Below are positions 1-9,279 of a DNA stretch of 64,000 nt, one piece after another (within the stretch, counting starts at the first letter, position 1; every line of letters starts with the position of its first letter). Position numbers and translations under genes: made by a program. The notes under the pieces were generated by a model. That model saw only the letters and a program-made list of their open reading frames with translations. It had not been told where the DNA came from and searched no databases. Origin of the DNA: Bimastos eiseni (taxonomy: Eukaryota; Annelida; Clitellata; Crassiclitellata; Lumbricidae); the NCBI GenBank assembly GCA_959347315.1, contig OY365808.1:8263979-8327978 (forward strand). The letters run 5' to 3'.

Positions 1-430
1 ACGCCACTTTGACAGAGGAGTTGCTAAGAGTCGCTACATGAAGCCAGGAAACGGAAAACAACACTGACCATGAGAAGACTCACGGTTTCGTTGTATGCGT
101 TAAATACACGAGAGTTTCAAGCGTGTGGAGGTAGAGAAAGAGCTTCAAATGAATGGACCTGCAAAGGAGATCTATCAAAGACAAAGCGTGTTCTAGGAAC
201 GGCAGATGCTGAAGAAAAAGAGGAGGACGATGTTCGGTCTTTGACATCTCACCGCAGGGCGTATGCACCATGAACCGTATCCATGAACATCAAAGTTCAA
301 GGATGTGGCTGATTTATATGAGGAAGACCTCGATGATATGACAGGCACTGCATCAAAGCGTCAGACACATGCGAGCACAAACGTTTGCCTATACAAAATT
401 GCGTTTTCTGGATCTCATAATTATGTGTAT
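1..430. other. no recognisable gene or repeat
   Basis: Both strands contain only short open frames (for example 70-273 plus) with no recognisable domain. I see no tandem repeat or terminal inverted repeat. It is treated as unannotated intergenic or intronic sequence. Confidence 0.5.
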
Positions 431-433
431 GAT

Positions 434-602
434 GCTAGCACCTCCACCAGGCAGAGCTGTGCCTCCTTCTCAGTGGTAGGTCCTTCGATTTGGACTGACC
501 TCCCTTTGACGCTCTACTCCCTTCCTATGGAACCCCCTCTCAGGCCTTCCTCTCTCAGCTTAAGAGGACTTTATTTGGCCACGCTCAGGTTGAGAGCGCT
601 TC
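434..602 (+). pseudogene. LINE remnant, C-terminal region after the reverse transcriptase
   Basis: The translation contains CASFSVVGPSIWTDLPLTL. This resembles the conserved 'FSVVGPSIWN-LP' block that follows the reverse transcriptase in many CR1/L2-like LINEs of marine invertebrates. After about position 554 the similarity moves to another frame, which reads AFLSQLKRTLFGHA, so a frameshift is present. No RT domain lies upstream, so this is a short 5'-truncated or eroded fragment. The family placement rests on recognising this block, not on a full-length alignment. Confidence 0.55.
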
Positions 603-737
603 TGAGAAGTCACGTTAATGAGGCGATATGCATAAAATTCCTGTAGGCCTAATGAATAAATTAATTATATAGACCTTGCTTTTATACAGCTATAGAAAGG
701 TTCAATTACAGGCAGACCTAAAAGCGAGCTTTATTGA

Positions 738-916
738 ACTGGCACTGTCAGGTTGCAATCTTGTGGATAGAAACAGTGTCAGCATATTCGGCGGAAAATT
801 GTAGGCTACGGGATGGAATTGTTCTGAGCATGAATTACATGGACACGATGCAAAAAATATGAAACATAAATAAATAATAGGGCGAGCGATATTGTTTGCA
901 CCCTGACAGTGCCAGT
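738..916. repeat. 179-bp foldback element with 21-bp inverted ends
   Basis: Bases 738-758 and 896-916 are inverted copies that differ at one position. Each carries ACTGGCACTGTCAGG. The interior of about 137 bp is AT-rich. No target site duplication is evident, so membership of a MITE family is not established. The right arm continues into a dispersed repeat core (896-945) that recurs near 58944. Confidence 0.5.
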
Positions 917-945
917 CCCAAGCCTGGATGAAGGAGGAGGGCGAT
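896..945 (-). repeat. dispersed repeat core (second copy near 58944)
   Basis: Read on the minus strand, this stretch begins CCTCCTCCTTCATCCAGG and continues into the GGCACTGTCAGG word. A related, diverged copy lies on the plus strand at about 58944-58996. It may belong to a SINE or another interspersed family. I cannot define the full unit from two copies. Confidence 0.45.
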
Positions 946-949
946 GCGA

Positions 950-1940
950 ATCATCTTTGTTATGAAACGGTGTTGTTTAGCTGTCGCAGCTAGAATTGAA
1001 TGAAAAGTATCACCGTACGAGAGATGGCAGTTGGTAGGCTATTATTGTAAGCACTTTGTATAAGATAAACTTTAGATATAAGTAGAGTATTGCTGGACGT
1101 CGTCAAGTATCACTATCTATGATCTATACCTAACAATTGGCATTTAGCGCTTGTATGAGAACCCGATGCGTTGAGACGGCTCTACTGCAAAGCTACAGCG
1201 AACGATGCGCATGGAGCGATCGGCTGCAGTTGCTGCAGCAGGCCTTGTTGTTCTCCGCATCCATCTCCTCAGCATCCTCCTCCTCCCGTACTCATCATTT
1301 ATTGTCGGGATGCTGTTCGTGACCGTTGGCGGCATCTCCTCTTCTCCGACAGACGGAGGCGTCAGAAAGAATGTCGTAAATTGAGCAGATCAGTCAGGAC
1401 GATAATACGAGAGTCACTGGGCGAATGATCTACGGCCTGATATATTACACTCGACACTTGGAATAAATGGTTCGTTTCTCTCTTCTTCGTCTTATTGGCC
1501 TACTCGAGACGAAACAGTACAAATAGAAGCAGTTGGCTCATCAGAATTCTTAAAGGAAATTCGTGCAATTATTTCGGAAGACTTGATACGTACGCGAGTA
1601 AGCTACCAAGATCGGTTCTGATGATTATATCAGGTGACATGCGCAATGGCAGATTCGATCGCATATTGAATAATGTCCCATAGCATTGTTTCATTCTGAG
1701 AGTTAGAGCTGGAGATAAACTTATAAGAGCCAGAAACCAATGATGACCTGCTTTCTTCACGGATTTCCGTTACTCATTTACTCTTAAGCAATTTGATTTT
1801 TGAGGGTTTTTTAAACGTCAACATGTCATGGATATAATGAGAGTAGTAAGCGCATAAGCCTCAACAGCAACAGCAAAACAACATGGGGAACTGGAACATT
1901 GACTAAGTTATTGCAGGTAAGCCTAAAGTTTACATTATGT
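950..1940. other. no recognisable gene or repeat
   Basis: Open frames are short and overlap on both strands (around 1137-1428 and 1495-1760) without recognisable domains. No repeat array or terminal inverted repeat was seen. Confidence 0.5.
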
Positions 1941-1945
1941 CGGCC

Positions 1946-1968
1946 ATAATAATAACAATAATAAATAC

Positions 1969-2012
<44 letters not shown>

Positions 2013-2013
2013 G
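1946..2013. repeat. (AAT)n microsatellite, 5' flank of the Dong-like fragment
   Basis: Nearly pure AAT repeats run directly into the retrotransposon fragment at about 2012 with no intervening unique sequence. This is what an insertion into a pre-existing TAA array would look like. Confidence 0.9.
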
Positions 2014-2370
2014 AGGAAAATGCATCGCTTGGGATGCAACAACTATCCACACGTGCGCCGCCTCATACATTCACCTGTCTTCGGCAGTGCCTGGCGGTGC
2101 GTCTGAACATGCCGCGGACCGAAAGTGTTCCAAGTATTCTACTCTTCCCACCACACATGACTTCGTTTCCTTGGCATTCGAATCACTGAAACCCATCAAT
2201 CGCGCTGGACGCGAGTTCTTGACGGAGTTGGGTCGCCGCAGGATCACCGTATCAGGAGATCCTATGGAGACCGTGCACTTGTTTCAACGTCTCTACATTT
2301 GCACTCAAAGATTCAACGCCGTAGCGCTCAGAGGCACGTTCAAACAGCCTACAGGGATCGACAATTAAAG
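2012..2370 (+). mobile_element. R4/Dong-like non-LTR retrotransposon, 5'-truncated 3' end
   Basis: This fragment encodes the last part of the element's C-terminal restriction-like endonuclease region and its stop codon at 2366-2368. Readable blocks are IAWDATTIHTC, KCSKYSTLPTTHDFV and FLTELGRR. These match the tail of the longer minus-strand copy at 44498-46735, and the two copies look roughly 95% identical by eye over about 350 bases. AAT repeats border it on both sides. No RT domain is present, so it is a dead 5'-truncated copy. The clade call (R4/Dong, R2 superfamily) comes from family pattern recognition plus the TAA-repeat target; another RLE clade is possible. Confidence 0.8.
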
Positions 2371-2375
2371 AACTG

Positions 2376-2440
2376 ACAATAATAATAATAATAATAATAA
2401 TATCAATAACAATGATAATCACTATTATTAAAGGGATGGC
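2376..2440. repeat. (AAT)n microsatellite, 3' flank or tail of the Dong-like fragment
   Basis: Starting a few bases after the element's stop codon, AAT repeats resume and then degrade into interrupted AAT/AAC and ATT triplets. This could be retrotransposon tail, target array, or both. Confidence 0.85.
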
Positions 2441-2625
2441 GCGTTTCTGTGGAAAAATAATTATAGCACTCGGAGACCTATAAATATGATATTTATTTAA
2501 TTATAATTTTTTTACGGATATCGTCGTCGTCTTTGTCGCTGATTTTATTGTGATTATTGTGTTTCGAGATCCCGAGGTAGGGTCTGCGTATGACCCCCTT
2601 AGAGCTACAGAAATTAATCAGAATT

Positions 2626-2647
2626 GCTATTATCATTATTATTATTA

Positions 2648-2719
<72 letters not shown>

Positions 2720-2740
2720 GCAGTAGTAGTAGTAGTTGTG
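2626..2740. repeat. (ATT)n microsatellite with (AGT)n end
   Basis: A long ATT array with one GTT interruption passes into AGT triplets at about 2719. Open frames spanning it read poly-Ile, poly-Leu or poly-Ser in different frames and are repeat by-products. Confidence 0.9.
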
Positions 2741-2999
2741 CTTGTGGGAGTAATGGTAGTAGGCCAAGTAGGGGAAGCCGTGGTGGATGTAGTGGAGGTG
2801 GAAGCACCATTGGTAGGAGAATTAGGAGCATAATTGTTATTTTTACAATAGTAGGCCTAGGCCTAATATTATTAGATGTGGAAGAGAAATTTGCAGTTAA
2901 TGTCTCTAACGAACAATTAAGCAAACACATATATTATGAAAACAGTATCATTTCATTTTTTTACTGTTATTTTATCCCTAGGCCTATATTTCGGACAAC

Positions 3000-3232
3000 T
3001 ATCTCTCTGTGTGTGTCTCTTTGCTCTCCCTCTCTCTGTCTCTCCTATGACTCTCTATGTTCTCTGTCTCTGTCTCTGTCTCTTTGTCTCTCTCTCTGTC
3101 GCTGTCCCTACCTCTGTCTCTGTATGTCTGCCTCTCTCTCTCTATGTATATATATATCTCCTGACTCCTTCTCTGTCTGTCTCTGATTCTCTATCTGTTT
3201 ATCTGTTCCTCTGCATATATAACGTACTAAAT
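3000..3232. repeat. (CT)n/(CTGT)n pyrimidine tract
   Basis: TCTC and CTGT repeats with many interruptions make the plus strand almost pure pyrimidine. The overlapping open frames are low complexity and are not called as genes. Confidence 0.8.
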
Positions 3233-3234
3233 GA

Positions 3235-3940
3235 ATGAATGAAGGAGACGTTGGAAGGAATTGCTTTCTGCTTAAAGCACTCGATGTCAATTAACAGATG
3301 CATCAGGATCTCTCTCTAAATCATCCGTCACTTTAACAGTGTGACTGTCAAGGAAGGCAATCCATTGATGAAGGAGCAGCGACTATCTTAATTAGGGAAA
3401 CCGCTTGATCAAAGGTCACGTCTCAGGGTCTAAGAAAAGAGATCCAAAAAACGATCTATGCAGTCTTTCCAACTATTCGCTTTTGACGATTTTAAGGCAC
3501 CGACGAGAGTCCTTAGAATCATTGCTTGTCAAATTAATACGTTTAACGTGATTCTTTGTGATAATTGAAGCTCTGCTAACCAGTGCTTTTTGTATGGCAG
3601 TACTCGCAGGGACGGCGTTCCGGCACCTTATTTCAATTTTTTTTAAATACAAATAGTAGTTGTGCAAAAACTTTGGAATTTGATATAGGCGATATAACTT
3701 TACAATTTCAATTTTTTACGTTCTAAAATTTCCAAGTAGGCCTAAATGTGGATTGTCATCATTTTGTCCTATAAAACATATTTATTTGGTAGCTAATTTT
3801 AGTGTCGTTTCTTTTGCCAATACAGATGCGTTCCAGTTAATTTTTTCTGTAAAAAACACTGCTAACTGATTACCATTAGAGATATCACAGCCTCAACAAT
3901 CTGTCACTTTTCCACTGTAGGATGCCTCGCTTGCACCATA
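3235..3940. other. no recognisable gene or repeat
   Basis: Unique-looking AT-rich sequence. The only notable item is one copy of the TAGGCCTA palindrome near 3737. Confidence 0.5.
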
Positions 3941-3944
3941 GGCT

Positions 3945-4140
3945 TCCTCTCATACATAATGGATTGTCTCTCTTCCACAATATAAAGTTTATCTTACATA
4001 ATAGACTCTATCCTCCAATAATAAACTGTCTCTTCCACAATGACTGTCTCTCTTCCACAATAGACTGTCTCTCTTCCATAATTGATAGTCTCTCTTCCAT
4101 AACAGAATAGACTTCTCTCGTCTATAATAGACTGCCTCAT
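3945..4140. repeat. diverged ~21-bp minisatellite
   Basis: About eight imperfect repeats resemble CTGTCTCTCTTCCACAATAGA, with substitutions and length changes between units. The most regular part is about 4026-4110. Confidence 0.75.
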
Positions 4141-4790
4141 TATCTCATCTTCTAATTGCTGTTTGATTTTGGTGCACCATCCGTTTGTACTTTGTGCACA
4201 ATAAAAGGTATCAGTGTTCCCTCTACGCTGTGCATACACGGGCCGTGGAGCCAGCGCACACAATAATTTTTTTGCACGCACAGATTTTTCTCTAGACTAA
4301 TCGAATATTAAGATGAACTGTAAACCAGTATTCAGACTAGAAACTTGCAAATAAATTGAAGGCTAATTACAATTACGTACATATTTTGGACGATATACTT
4401 TTCTTAGTTTATTAACATTTATCAATATGGACTTTTAGATACGATGTTTATATTTAAGCATCATCGCTAGGACCTGCGCACAAAAGTGTGAACCATTTAT
4501 AAAACGTTGCTCACGCAAAATTTCTTGCGCACACTGTCTCCAAAAACATTAGGCCTATCGGGAACATTGGAAAGCATACGGACTATGGGTTACAATTGCG
4601 AAAATAATTATGACGATGAAATGCAGCTTATATTATTTGATACGATCAGTTAGAGAGTTGCAGCCAAGGAGTAATTTCAGAATTGCAAATAGTGATATCA
4701 ACCAAAGTGATTTGCACCGATATAAAACATATTTTAAAAATACGCGGATAAAGGAGCTAGCAGGTCTGAAGGAAGGAAGAGGAAAGAAAG
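4141..4790. other. no recognisable gene or repeat
   Basis: AT-rich sequence with only short open frames and one TAGGCCTA word near 4552. Nothing else was recognised. Confidence 0.45.
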
Positions 4791-4796
4791 ATATAT

Positions 4797-5175
4797 AAAT
4801 AGGCTGATAGATAGATATAAAGATAGACAGATAGATAGATATAAAGATAGACAGATGGATAGATAGATAGATCGATAGATAGATAGATCGATAGATAGAT
4901 AGATGGATAGATGGTTGGATGGACGGACGGATGGATGGATGGAGTGATGGATGGATGGATGGATGGATGAATGGATGGATGGATGAATGAATGGATGAAT
5001 GGATGGATGGATGGATGGATGGATGGATGGTTGGATGGATGGATGGATGGATGGATGAATGGATGAATGAATGGATGAATGAATGGATGGATGGATGGAT
5101 GGATGTATGGAGTGACGGAGTGATGGATGGAGTGATGGAGTTATGGAGAGAGAGACATAGAGAGAGAGAGGGTGT
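4797..5175. repeat. compound GATA to GGAT tetranucleotide array
   Basis: GATA/GACA repeats (to about 4905) change into GGAT repeats with GAAT variants, then into a short GAGA tract. The tetramer register makes both strands open in some frames (MDGW-type peptides on plus, IHPS-type peptides on minus). These are not genes. Confidence 0.9.
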
Positions 5176-5331
5176 GCTGTTGGTTGAGAAGTGGAAGCTT
5201 CTCTCTCTTCTTTCTCGCTTTCCCTTCCGCTGTATTATATTCCTAAGCACTTAGGCAGATGCTGCACCGCCAACTGTTGATGACGCTGTACCGCTGGCCT
5301 GCAGCCTTCTCCATTTATTCCCCTATATAAA

Positions 5332-5396
5332 GTGACAATGATGACAATGATGACGACGACGACGATGATGACGACGACGACGACGACGACGATGAC

Positions 5397-5467
<71 letters not shown>

Positions 5468-5485
5468 TGATGATGATGATGATGA
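5332..5485. repeat. (GAT/GAC)n trinucleotide array
   Basis: Mixed GAC and GAT triplets adjoin the 3' end of the minus-strand SINE at 5486-5682. They can be read as that SINE's expanded tail. Poly-Ser, poly-His and poly-Thr frames here are by-products. Confidence 0.85.
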
Positions 5486-5682
5486 GTTCTCTGCCCGAAG
5501 GGCAGGTTCATTTGGCATTGCGTCACCAGGGGATGAGATGAGTGAGATGGTTTCTCGTTCCTTCCTCACATACAATTATTGGTGAGCAACTTGTTCAAGG
5601 TCGCTAGCCAGTGACTGGGGTGGTCGAACCTGCGTTCCTTCGAACGCAAGGCACCGAACATCCCACTACGCCACCGCGCCCC
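5486..5682 (-). mobile_element. tRNA-derived SINE
   Basis: Read on the minus strand, the element starts GGGGCGCGGTGGCGTAGTGG. This includes a good Pol III A box (TGGCGTAGTGG, 5663-5673). A B box (GGTTCGACC, 5622-5630) follows at tRNA-like spacing. The next ~135 bp have no tRNA character and end at the GAT/GAC array. The arrangement of tRNA-like head, unrelated body and simple-repeat tail is that of a SINE. No clean cloverleaf is needed for this call and I did not fold one. Confidence 0.75.
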
Positions 5683-5689
5683 ATAAAAT

Positions 5690-6560
5690 GATGACAACAC
5701 GCAGGCCTAGTTAGGGAGTGGCTTGGTGGTCGCTAAGATCGATACCTTCCTATCTCTGCTATGCTCCAGAAGTTCTCCAGACACTCATTTCTCTTCCACA
5801 GTCTGGTCATGGAGTGCTTTAGATCGGGATCTCTATTTGACTGATATTGTGTCAAGTCAGTTTGCCGCTCATACTTAGACGACCTTCGTCAGCTCCGTAT
5901 GACTATACCTTTAACGCTGTCGCTACGTCCTGACCTCTGAAGAGTTAACTTGGCAGCGCCATCTTTGCTTGACAACTCGCCAGTTAATATTGGAGATGTC
6001 CCAGGCTTTGCCGCCTCCCCCATTGTAGTTTCCATTACAGCGGTATAGCCTACGCTGCATTGACGTCTAATCCAGCAGGGCATTCAATTTAGATTCTGAC
6101 CCTTGTGTATGTCGTGTTGGTTCTGCTCCAGCCGGACCAGCACACCTTAGGGACTGCTGCAGTTTGGTCTGCTCGGTCATAGAGGCGTCTATTCCTCTGA
6201 TTCAATAGACCAACTTCCCCTTTCCAATTTTGACTGGGAGACAGACCAATATTATTCAAGGATGAATAATAGATTGAACCAAATGAATGGCACACTTCGA
6301 GAATGTAGAATAGAACAGACTATTGAATGCAGAAGACAAAATGACGAAGTCCATAATAACAAGTAATATGAGTAAATGAGTTTTTGAGTGGTCAGAAGCA
6401 TCCTTGCTAAATCTCTAGTAGGAGCTGTTTATTAATGCATGTGCGTTCAGGCAGATAATATAATTTTGCTAATATTATTTTGACCACCTTCGTCAGCTTC
6501 GTGCCATTCAACGTACGTTAGGATCGATATCTAGGAGACCATAACGCACTAACAAAGTAT
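5690..6560. other. mostly unique sequence with a repeated word
   Basis: No gene recognised. The word ACCTTCGTCAGCT occurs at about 5881 and again near 6486 with similar flanks (GACGACC... and GACCACC...), hinting at fragments of one interspersed family. Confidence 0.4.
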
Positions 6561-6635
6561 GCATAATGCCTCAATGCTTGTTTATTTCGGTATGTCTGGA
6601 ATGTGTGGGCGTGTGGGTACGAGTGCGTACCTGAG

Positions 6636-6790
6636 TAAGGTGTGTGTGTGTATGCGTGTGTGTGTATGTGTGTGTGTGTCTGTGTGTGTCTGTCTGTGTG
6701 TGTGTGTGCATGTGCAGGGTGTGTGCTTAGATGTGCCTGTGAACGTGCGTGCGTGCGCGCGCGCGTGTCTATAGTGTGCGTGTGTATGTG
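6636..6790. repeat. (GT)n with alternating GC segment
   Basis: GT dinucleotides interrupted by AT and CT pass into GTGCGTGCGCGCGCGCGTG at about 6745-6765. Alternating purine-pyrimidine sequence of this kind is a classical Z-DNA former. It lies about 220 bp upstream of the receptor exon, in its presumed 5' intron. Confidence 0.85.
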
Positions 6791-6944
6791 AAGAAAGGCT
6801 TTGTTTACTTTTCGAATAAAATGTGCTGAATACTAGTTCCGTACTCAGTAGAATGTGTCAGTCATGTGGCGTACATTTAAAAATTGTATTAAACAAAGTA
6901 GACGACTGTCTTTAATAAAAGAAGACTCCATAGGATTCGATGCG

Positions 6945-6988
6945 GCGTTGCTAAAAATAGAAATTCATTTCTATCTTTTTCTCACCAG
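6945..6988 (+). other. 3' splice site ahead of the GPCR coding exon
   Basis: A pyrimidine-rich run ending TTTTTCTCACCAG gives a strong acceptor with its AG at 6987-6988. A branch-point-like TTGCTAA lies near 6949. If it is used, the exon begins at 6989 and carries 23 bases of 5' UTR before the start codon. The upstream UTR exon could not be located. Confidence 0.6.
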
Positions 6989-7011
6989 GTATACACGACT
7001 GGAGGTTTATC

Positions 7012-8247
7012 ATGTCATCATCACCTTCTTCTTCTTCAGTGGAATCGGCCGCATCCGCAGCATCGTCCACGGCGGCAGCAGCAGCCGTGGCCCCGTCTTC
7101 CAGTCCAACAATGTCTTCTGTCGACGTCAACTCCTCTCAATCGACCCAGTCCGCTGAAGACGAGACATTCGACTCACTCGCCGCCATCTTAATTCCCGCC
7201 ACCTTCAGCGTCATCGCTCTGTTCGGCATCATTGGCAACCTCGTCGTCATCATCGTCATCGCTGTCAACCATCGTCAACCGAAGAACATGACAAACATGT
7301 TGATCGTCAGCCTCGCCGTCGCTGATCTCCTCTTCATTGTCGTCTGTATCCCCTTCACCGCAGCCCGATACGCCCTTCCCTTCTGGCCTTTCGGGGCCGC
7401 CTGGTGCAAGATCTACCAGTACGTGGCCAACGTGACCGCCTACGCCAGCGTCTACACCCTAGTCCTCATGTCCCTCGATCGATTTCTGGCCGTCGTATAC
7501 CCTATCGCGTCGATCACTGTTCGAACGGAGCGCAACACGTGTCTTGCGATCGCCGCCAACTGGGCAATCGTCTGTCTCAGCAACCTTCACATCCTCTGGG
7601 AGTACGAACCGAACGACTATGACTACGGCGGAGAGAAGCGATCGGAGTGTCTCAACACACGCATCTTCTCCCAACACAAGAGGCGCGAGCAGGACCACGG
7701 ACGCGTCGTCTACGGGTGTTTCTTCGCTTTCGCCTACCTGCTGCCTCTGACGATCATCTGTGCATTCTACGGATGCATCCTCTGCAAGCTGACCCGTCAC
7801 TCGGTGCCTGGAATAGGGAGGGAGTCCGCCGAACGACTGCGCAATCGGCGACGCGTGACGCGCATGGTCGTCGTCATAGTGCTCGTGTTCACGGTCTGCT
7901 GGTTGCCGATCCACGCCGTCTTCATCGCCCAATATTACGGCAACGCGGAGACAACGATGGTGAAGGTCAGCATGCACATAATTGCCAATTGCTTGGCTTA
8001 TCTGAACAGCTGCGTCAATCCGTTTCTGTACGCCTTTCTGTCGGATAGCTTTCGTGGATGGTTCCTGCGGCTGTTCGGCTGCGTTCAGACGAGGAGACAG
8101 ACGCAGCTGGTGGCCCTGCTCGGGGGAGACCAGCGCAGGGGCCCCATCGTCGACACTGTGGGTACCGATGGGCCTCAGCCGAGGGGGCGTCTCAGATCAA
8201 CCGATGATGGGCTGCAGGCGACCACCCAACAGTCGCTAAGGGTCTGA
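7012..8247 (+). CDS. rhodopsin-class peptide GPCR, allatostatin A/galanin receptor type
   Basis: A 411-residue seven-transmembrane receptor, expected in the plasma membrane and coupled to G proteins, with a neuropeptide ligand. The N-terminus is long and rich in Ser and Ala, with a glycosylation sequon at Asn40. TM1 holds GNLVV (~75-79) and TM2 holds LAVADLL (~101-107). Extracellular loop 1 has WPFG and the conserved Cys132, which should pair with Cys213. TM3 ends in DRF (156-158) followed by LAVVYPI; this is the family's DRY motif with Phe in place of Tyr. TM6 has CWLP (296-299) and TM7 NPFLY (336-340). A cysteine at ~357 could be palmitoylated. The block VTAYASVYTLVLMSLDRFLAVV is cut here to its key part, TAYASVYTLVLMSLDRFLAV, which is typical of allatostatin A/galanin-like receptors. 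Length is normal. The whole coding region lies in one exon. The first ATG was chosen because it follows the acceptor closely; Met34 is an alternative start. Codon use is C-rich at third positions, unlike the AT-rich surroundings. The exact subtype is uncertain. Confidence 0.93.
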   Translation: MSSSPSSSSVESAASAASSTAAAAAVAPSSSPTMSSVDVNSSQSTQSAEDETFDSLAAILIPATFSVIALFGIIGNLVVIIVIAVNHRQPKNMTNMLIVSLAVADLLFIVVCIPFTAARYALPFWPFGAAWCKIYQYVANVTAYASVYTLVLMSLDRFLAVVYPIASITVRTERNTCLAIAANWAIVCLSNLHILWEYEPNDYDYGGEKRSECLNTRIFSQHKRREQDHGRVVYGCFFAFAYLLPLTIICAFYGCILCKLTRHSVPGIGRESAERLRNRRRVTRMVVVIVLVFTVCWLPIHAVFIAQYYGNAETTMVKVSMHIIANCLAYLNSCVNPFLYAFLSDSFRGWFLRLFGCVQTRRQTQLVALLGGDQRRGPIVDTVGTDGPQPRGRLRSTDDGLQATTQQSLRV

Positions 8248-9080
8248 CTTTATTGTGTTTTTACTGAGAGACTGGAGCATTGGCCGCTAACGGGACCAAC
8301 TGAAGAAGAGACTCATACATGGTGGCTCAGCATTCCAGACAAGATTGACTCAAGAGTCTTTGAGTGAGTGACAGAGAAGTGACTCATGAGTTGTCGTTCT
8401 CTTTGTTTAAAGTGTTTTTAGTGTGACTCAGGAGTAGTGCAACGAATTGTTCATCAAGTACCGGAAGAGTGTCTACGAAGCAGTTATATGAGTGGATTAT
8501 CGATCCCTGGCGAAGTGGCTCCGAAGTATTCAAGTGAGTGACCCATCAATCCTTGAAGGAATGATCTTAAGACTTTAAAGCAAGGGCCCATAAGTACCTG
8601 AATGAGTGGTTTAAGAATGGGTTTGATTGAGAGGCTCAGCGATACCCTAATGGTGACGCCAAAGTTCTTGCCGTCCTTGGAAGTAATCAACTGGTTTTTG
8701 TGTGATACACAAAACTCTATCGATGGCATTAACTCCTGAAATAACCATGGCAGAAAACATGAGCGGATAAACAGAGAGAGATTCGTCTGGCAGAAACAGA
8801 CAAAGTTGTTTAGCAATGTTTATAGACAGTTCGAGAATTTCATAATGAAGGCTTGTTGTTAAAATTTACGCTAAATTTACTCGACCGTCAGAGCAACGGC
8901 GAAATCAGTCTGGTTCAAAACGGCAAGCTTTAGTATATCTGCCAACCACAGTCTACTGAATGTGCGGGATAGACAGCGTGTGTGGACTAGCCCTCTATCG
9001 AGACGGGTGGCGAGGAGTCTTGGACACTGGTACGCTCCATGGAGGAGCATTTAGCGAACGACGATGCTACTGCAGTGCTG
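8248..9080. other. downstream region of the GPCR, no second gene seen
   Basis: Probably 3' UTR followed by intergenic sequence. Between about 8330 and 8640 there are weakly similar stretches containing GTGACTC and GAATGAGTGG-like words, suggesting an old, very diverged tandem repeat. A possible polyadenylation signal AATAAA lies at 9274-9279, but it is too distant to assign with confidence. Confidence 0.4.
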
Positions 9081-9083
9081 CTG

Positions 9084-9265
9084 ATAGAGATGATAATGAT
9101 GGTGATGGCGGTGGTGATGATAATGTCGATGATGCTAATGATCATGATAATGTTTATGATGACATGATAGTGATGATGATGACGACGATGATGACGATGA
9201 TGATTACGTCGACGATGCTGCTGCTGCTACTACTACTACTGCTGCTGCTGCTGATGATGATGATG
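9084..9265. repeat. (GAT)n with (CTG)n/(CTA)n trinucleotides
   Basis: Interrupted GAT triplets pass into GAC, then CTG and CTA triplets (about 9216-9253), then GAT again. It is a compound trinucleotide tract. Confidence 0.8.
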
Positions 9266-9279
9266 TTAAAACGAATAAA

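Noticed and set aside
7459..7977. 172-residue minus frame inside the GPCR gene
   Set aside because: Shadow frame created by GC-rich third codon positions of the receptor.
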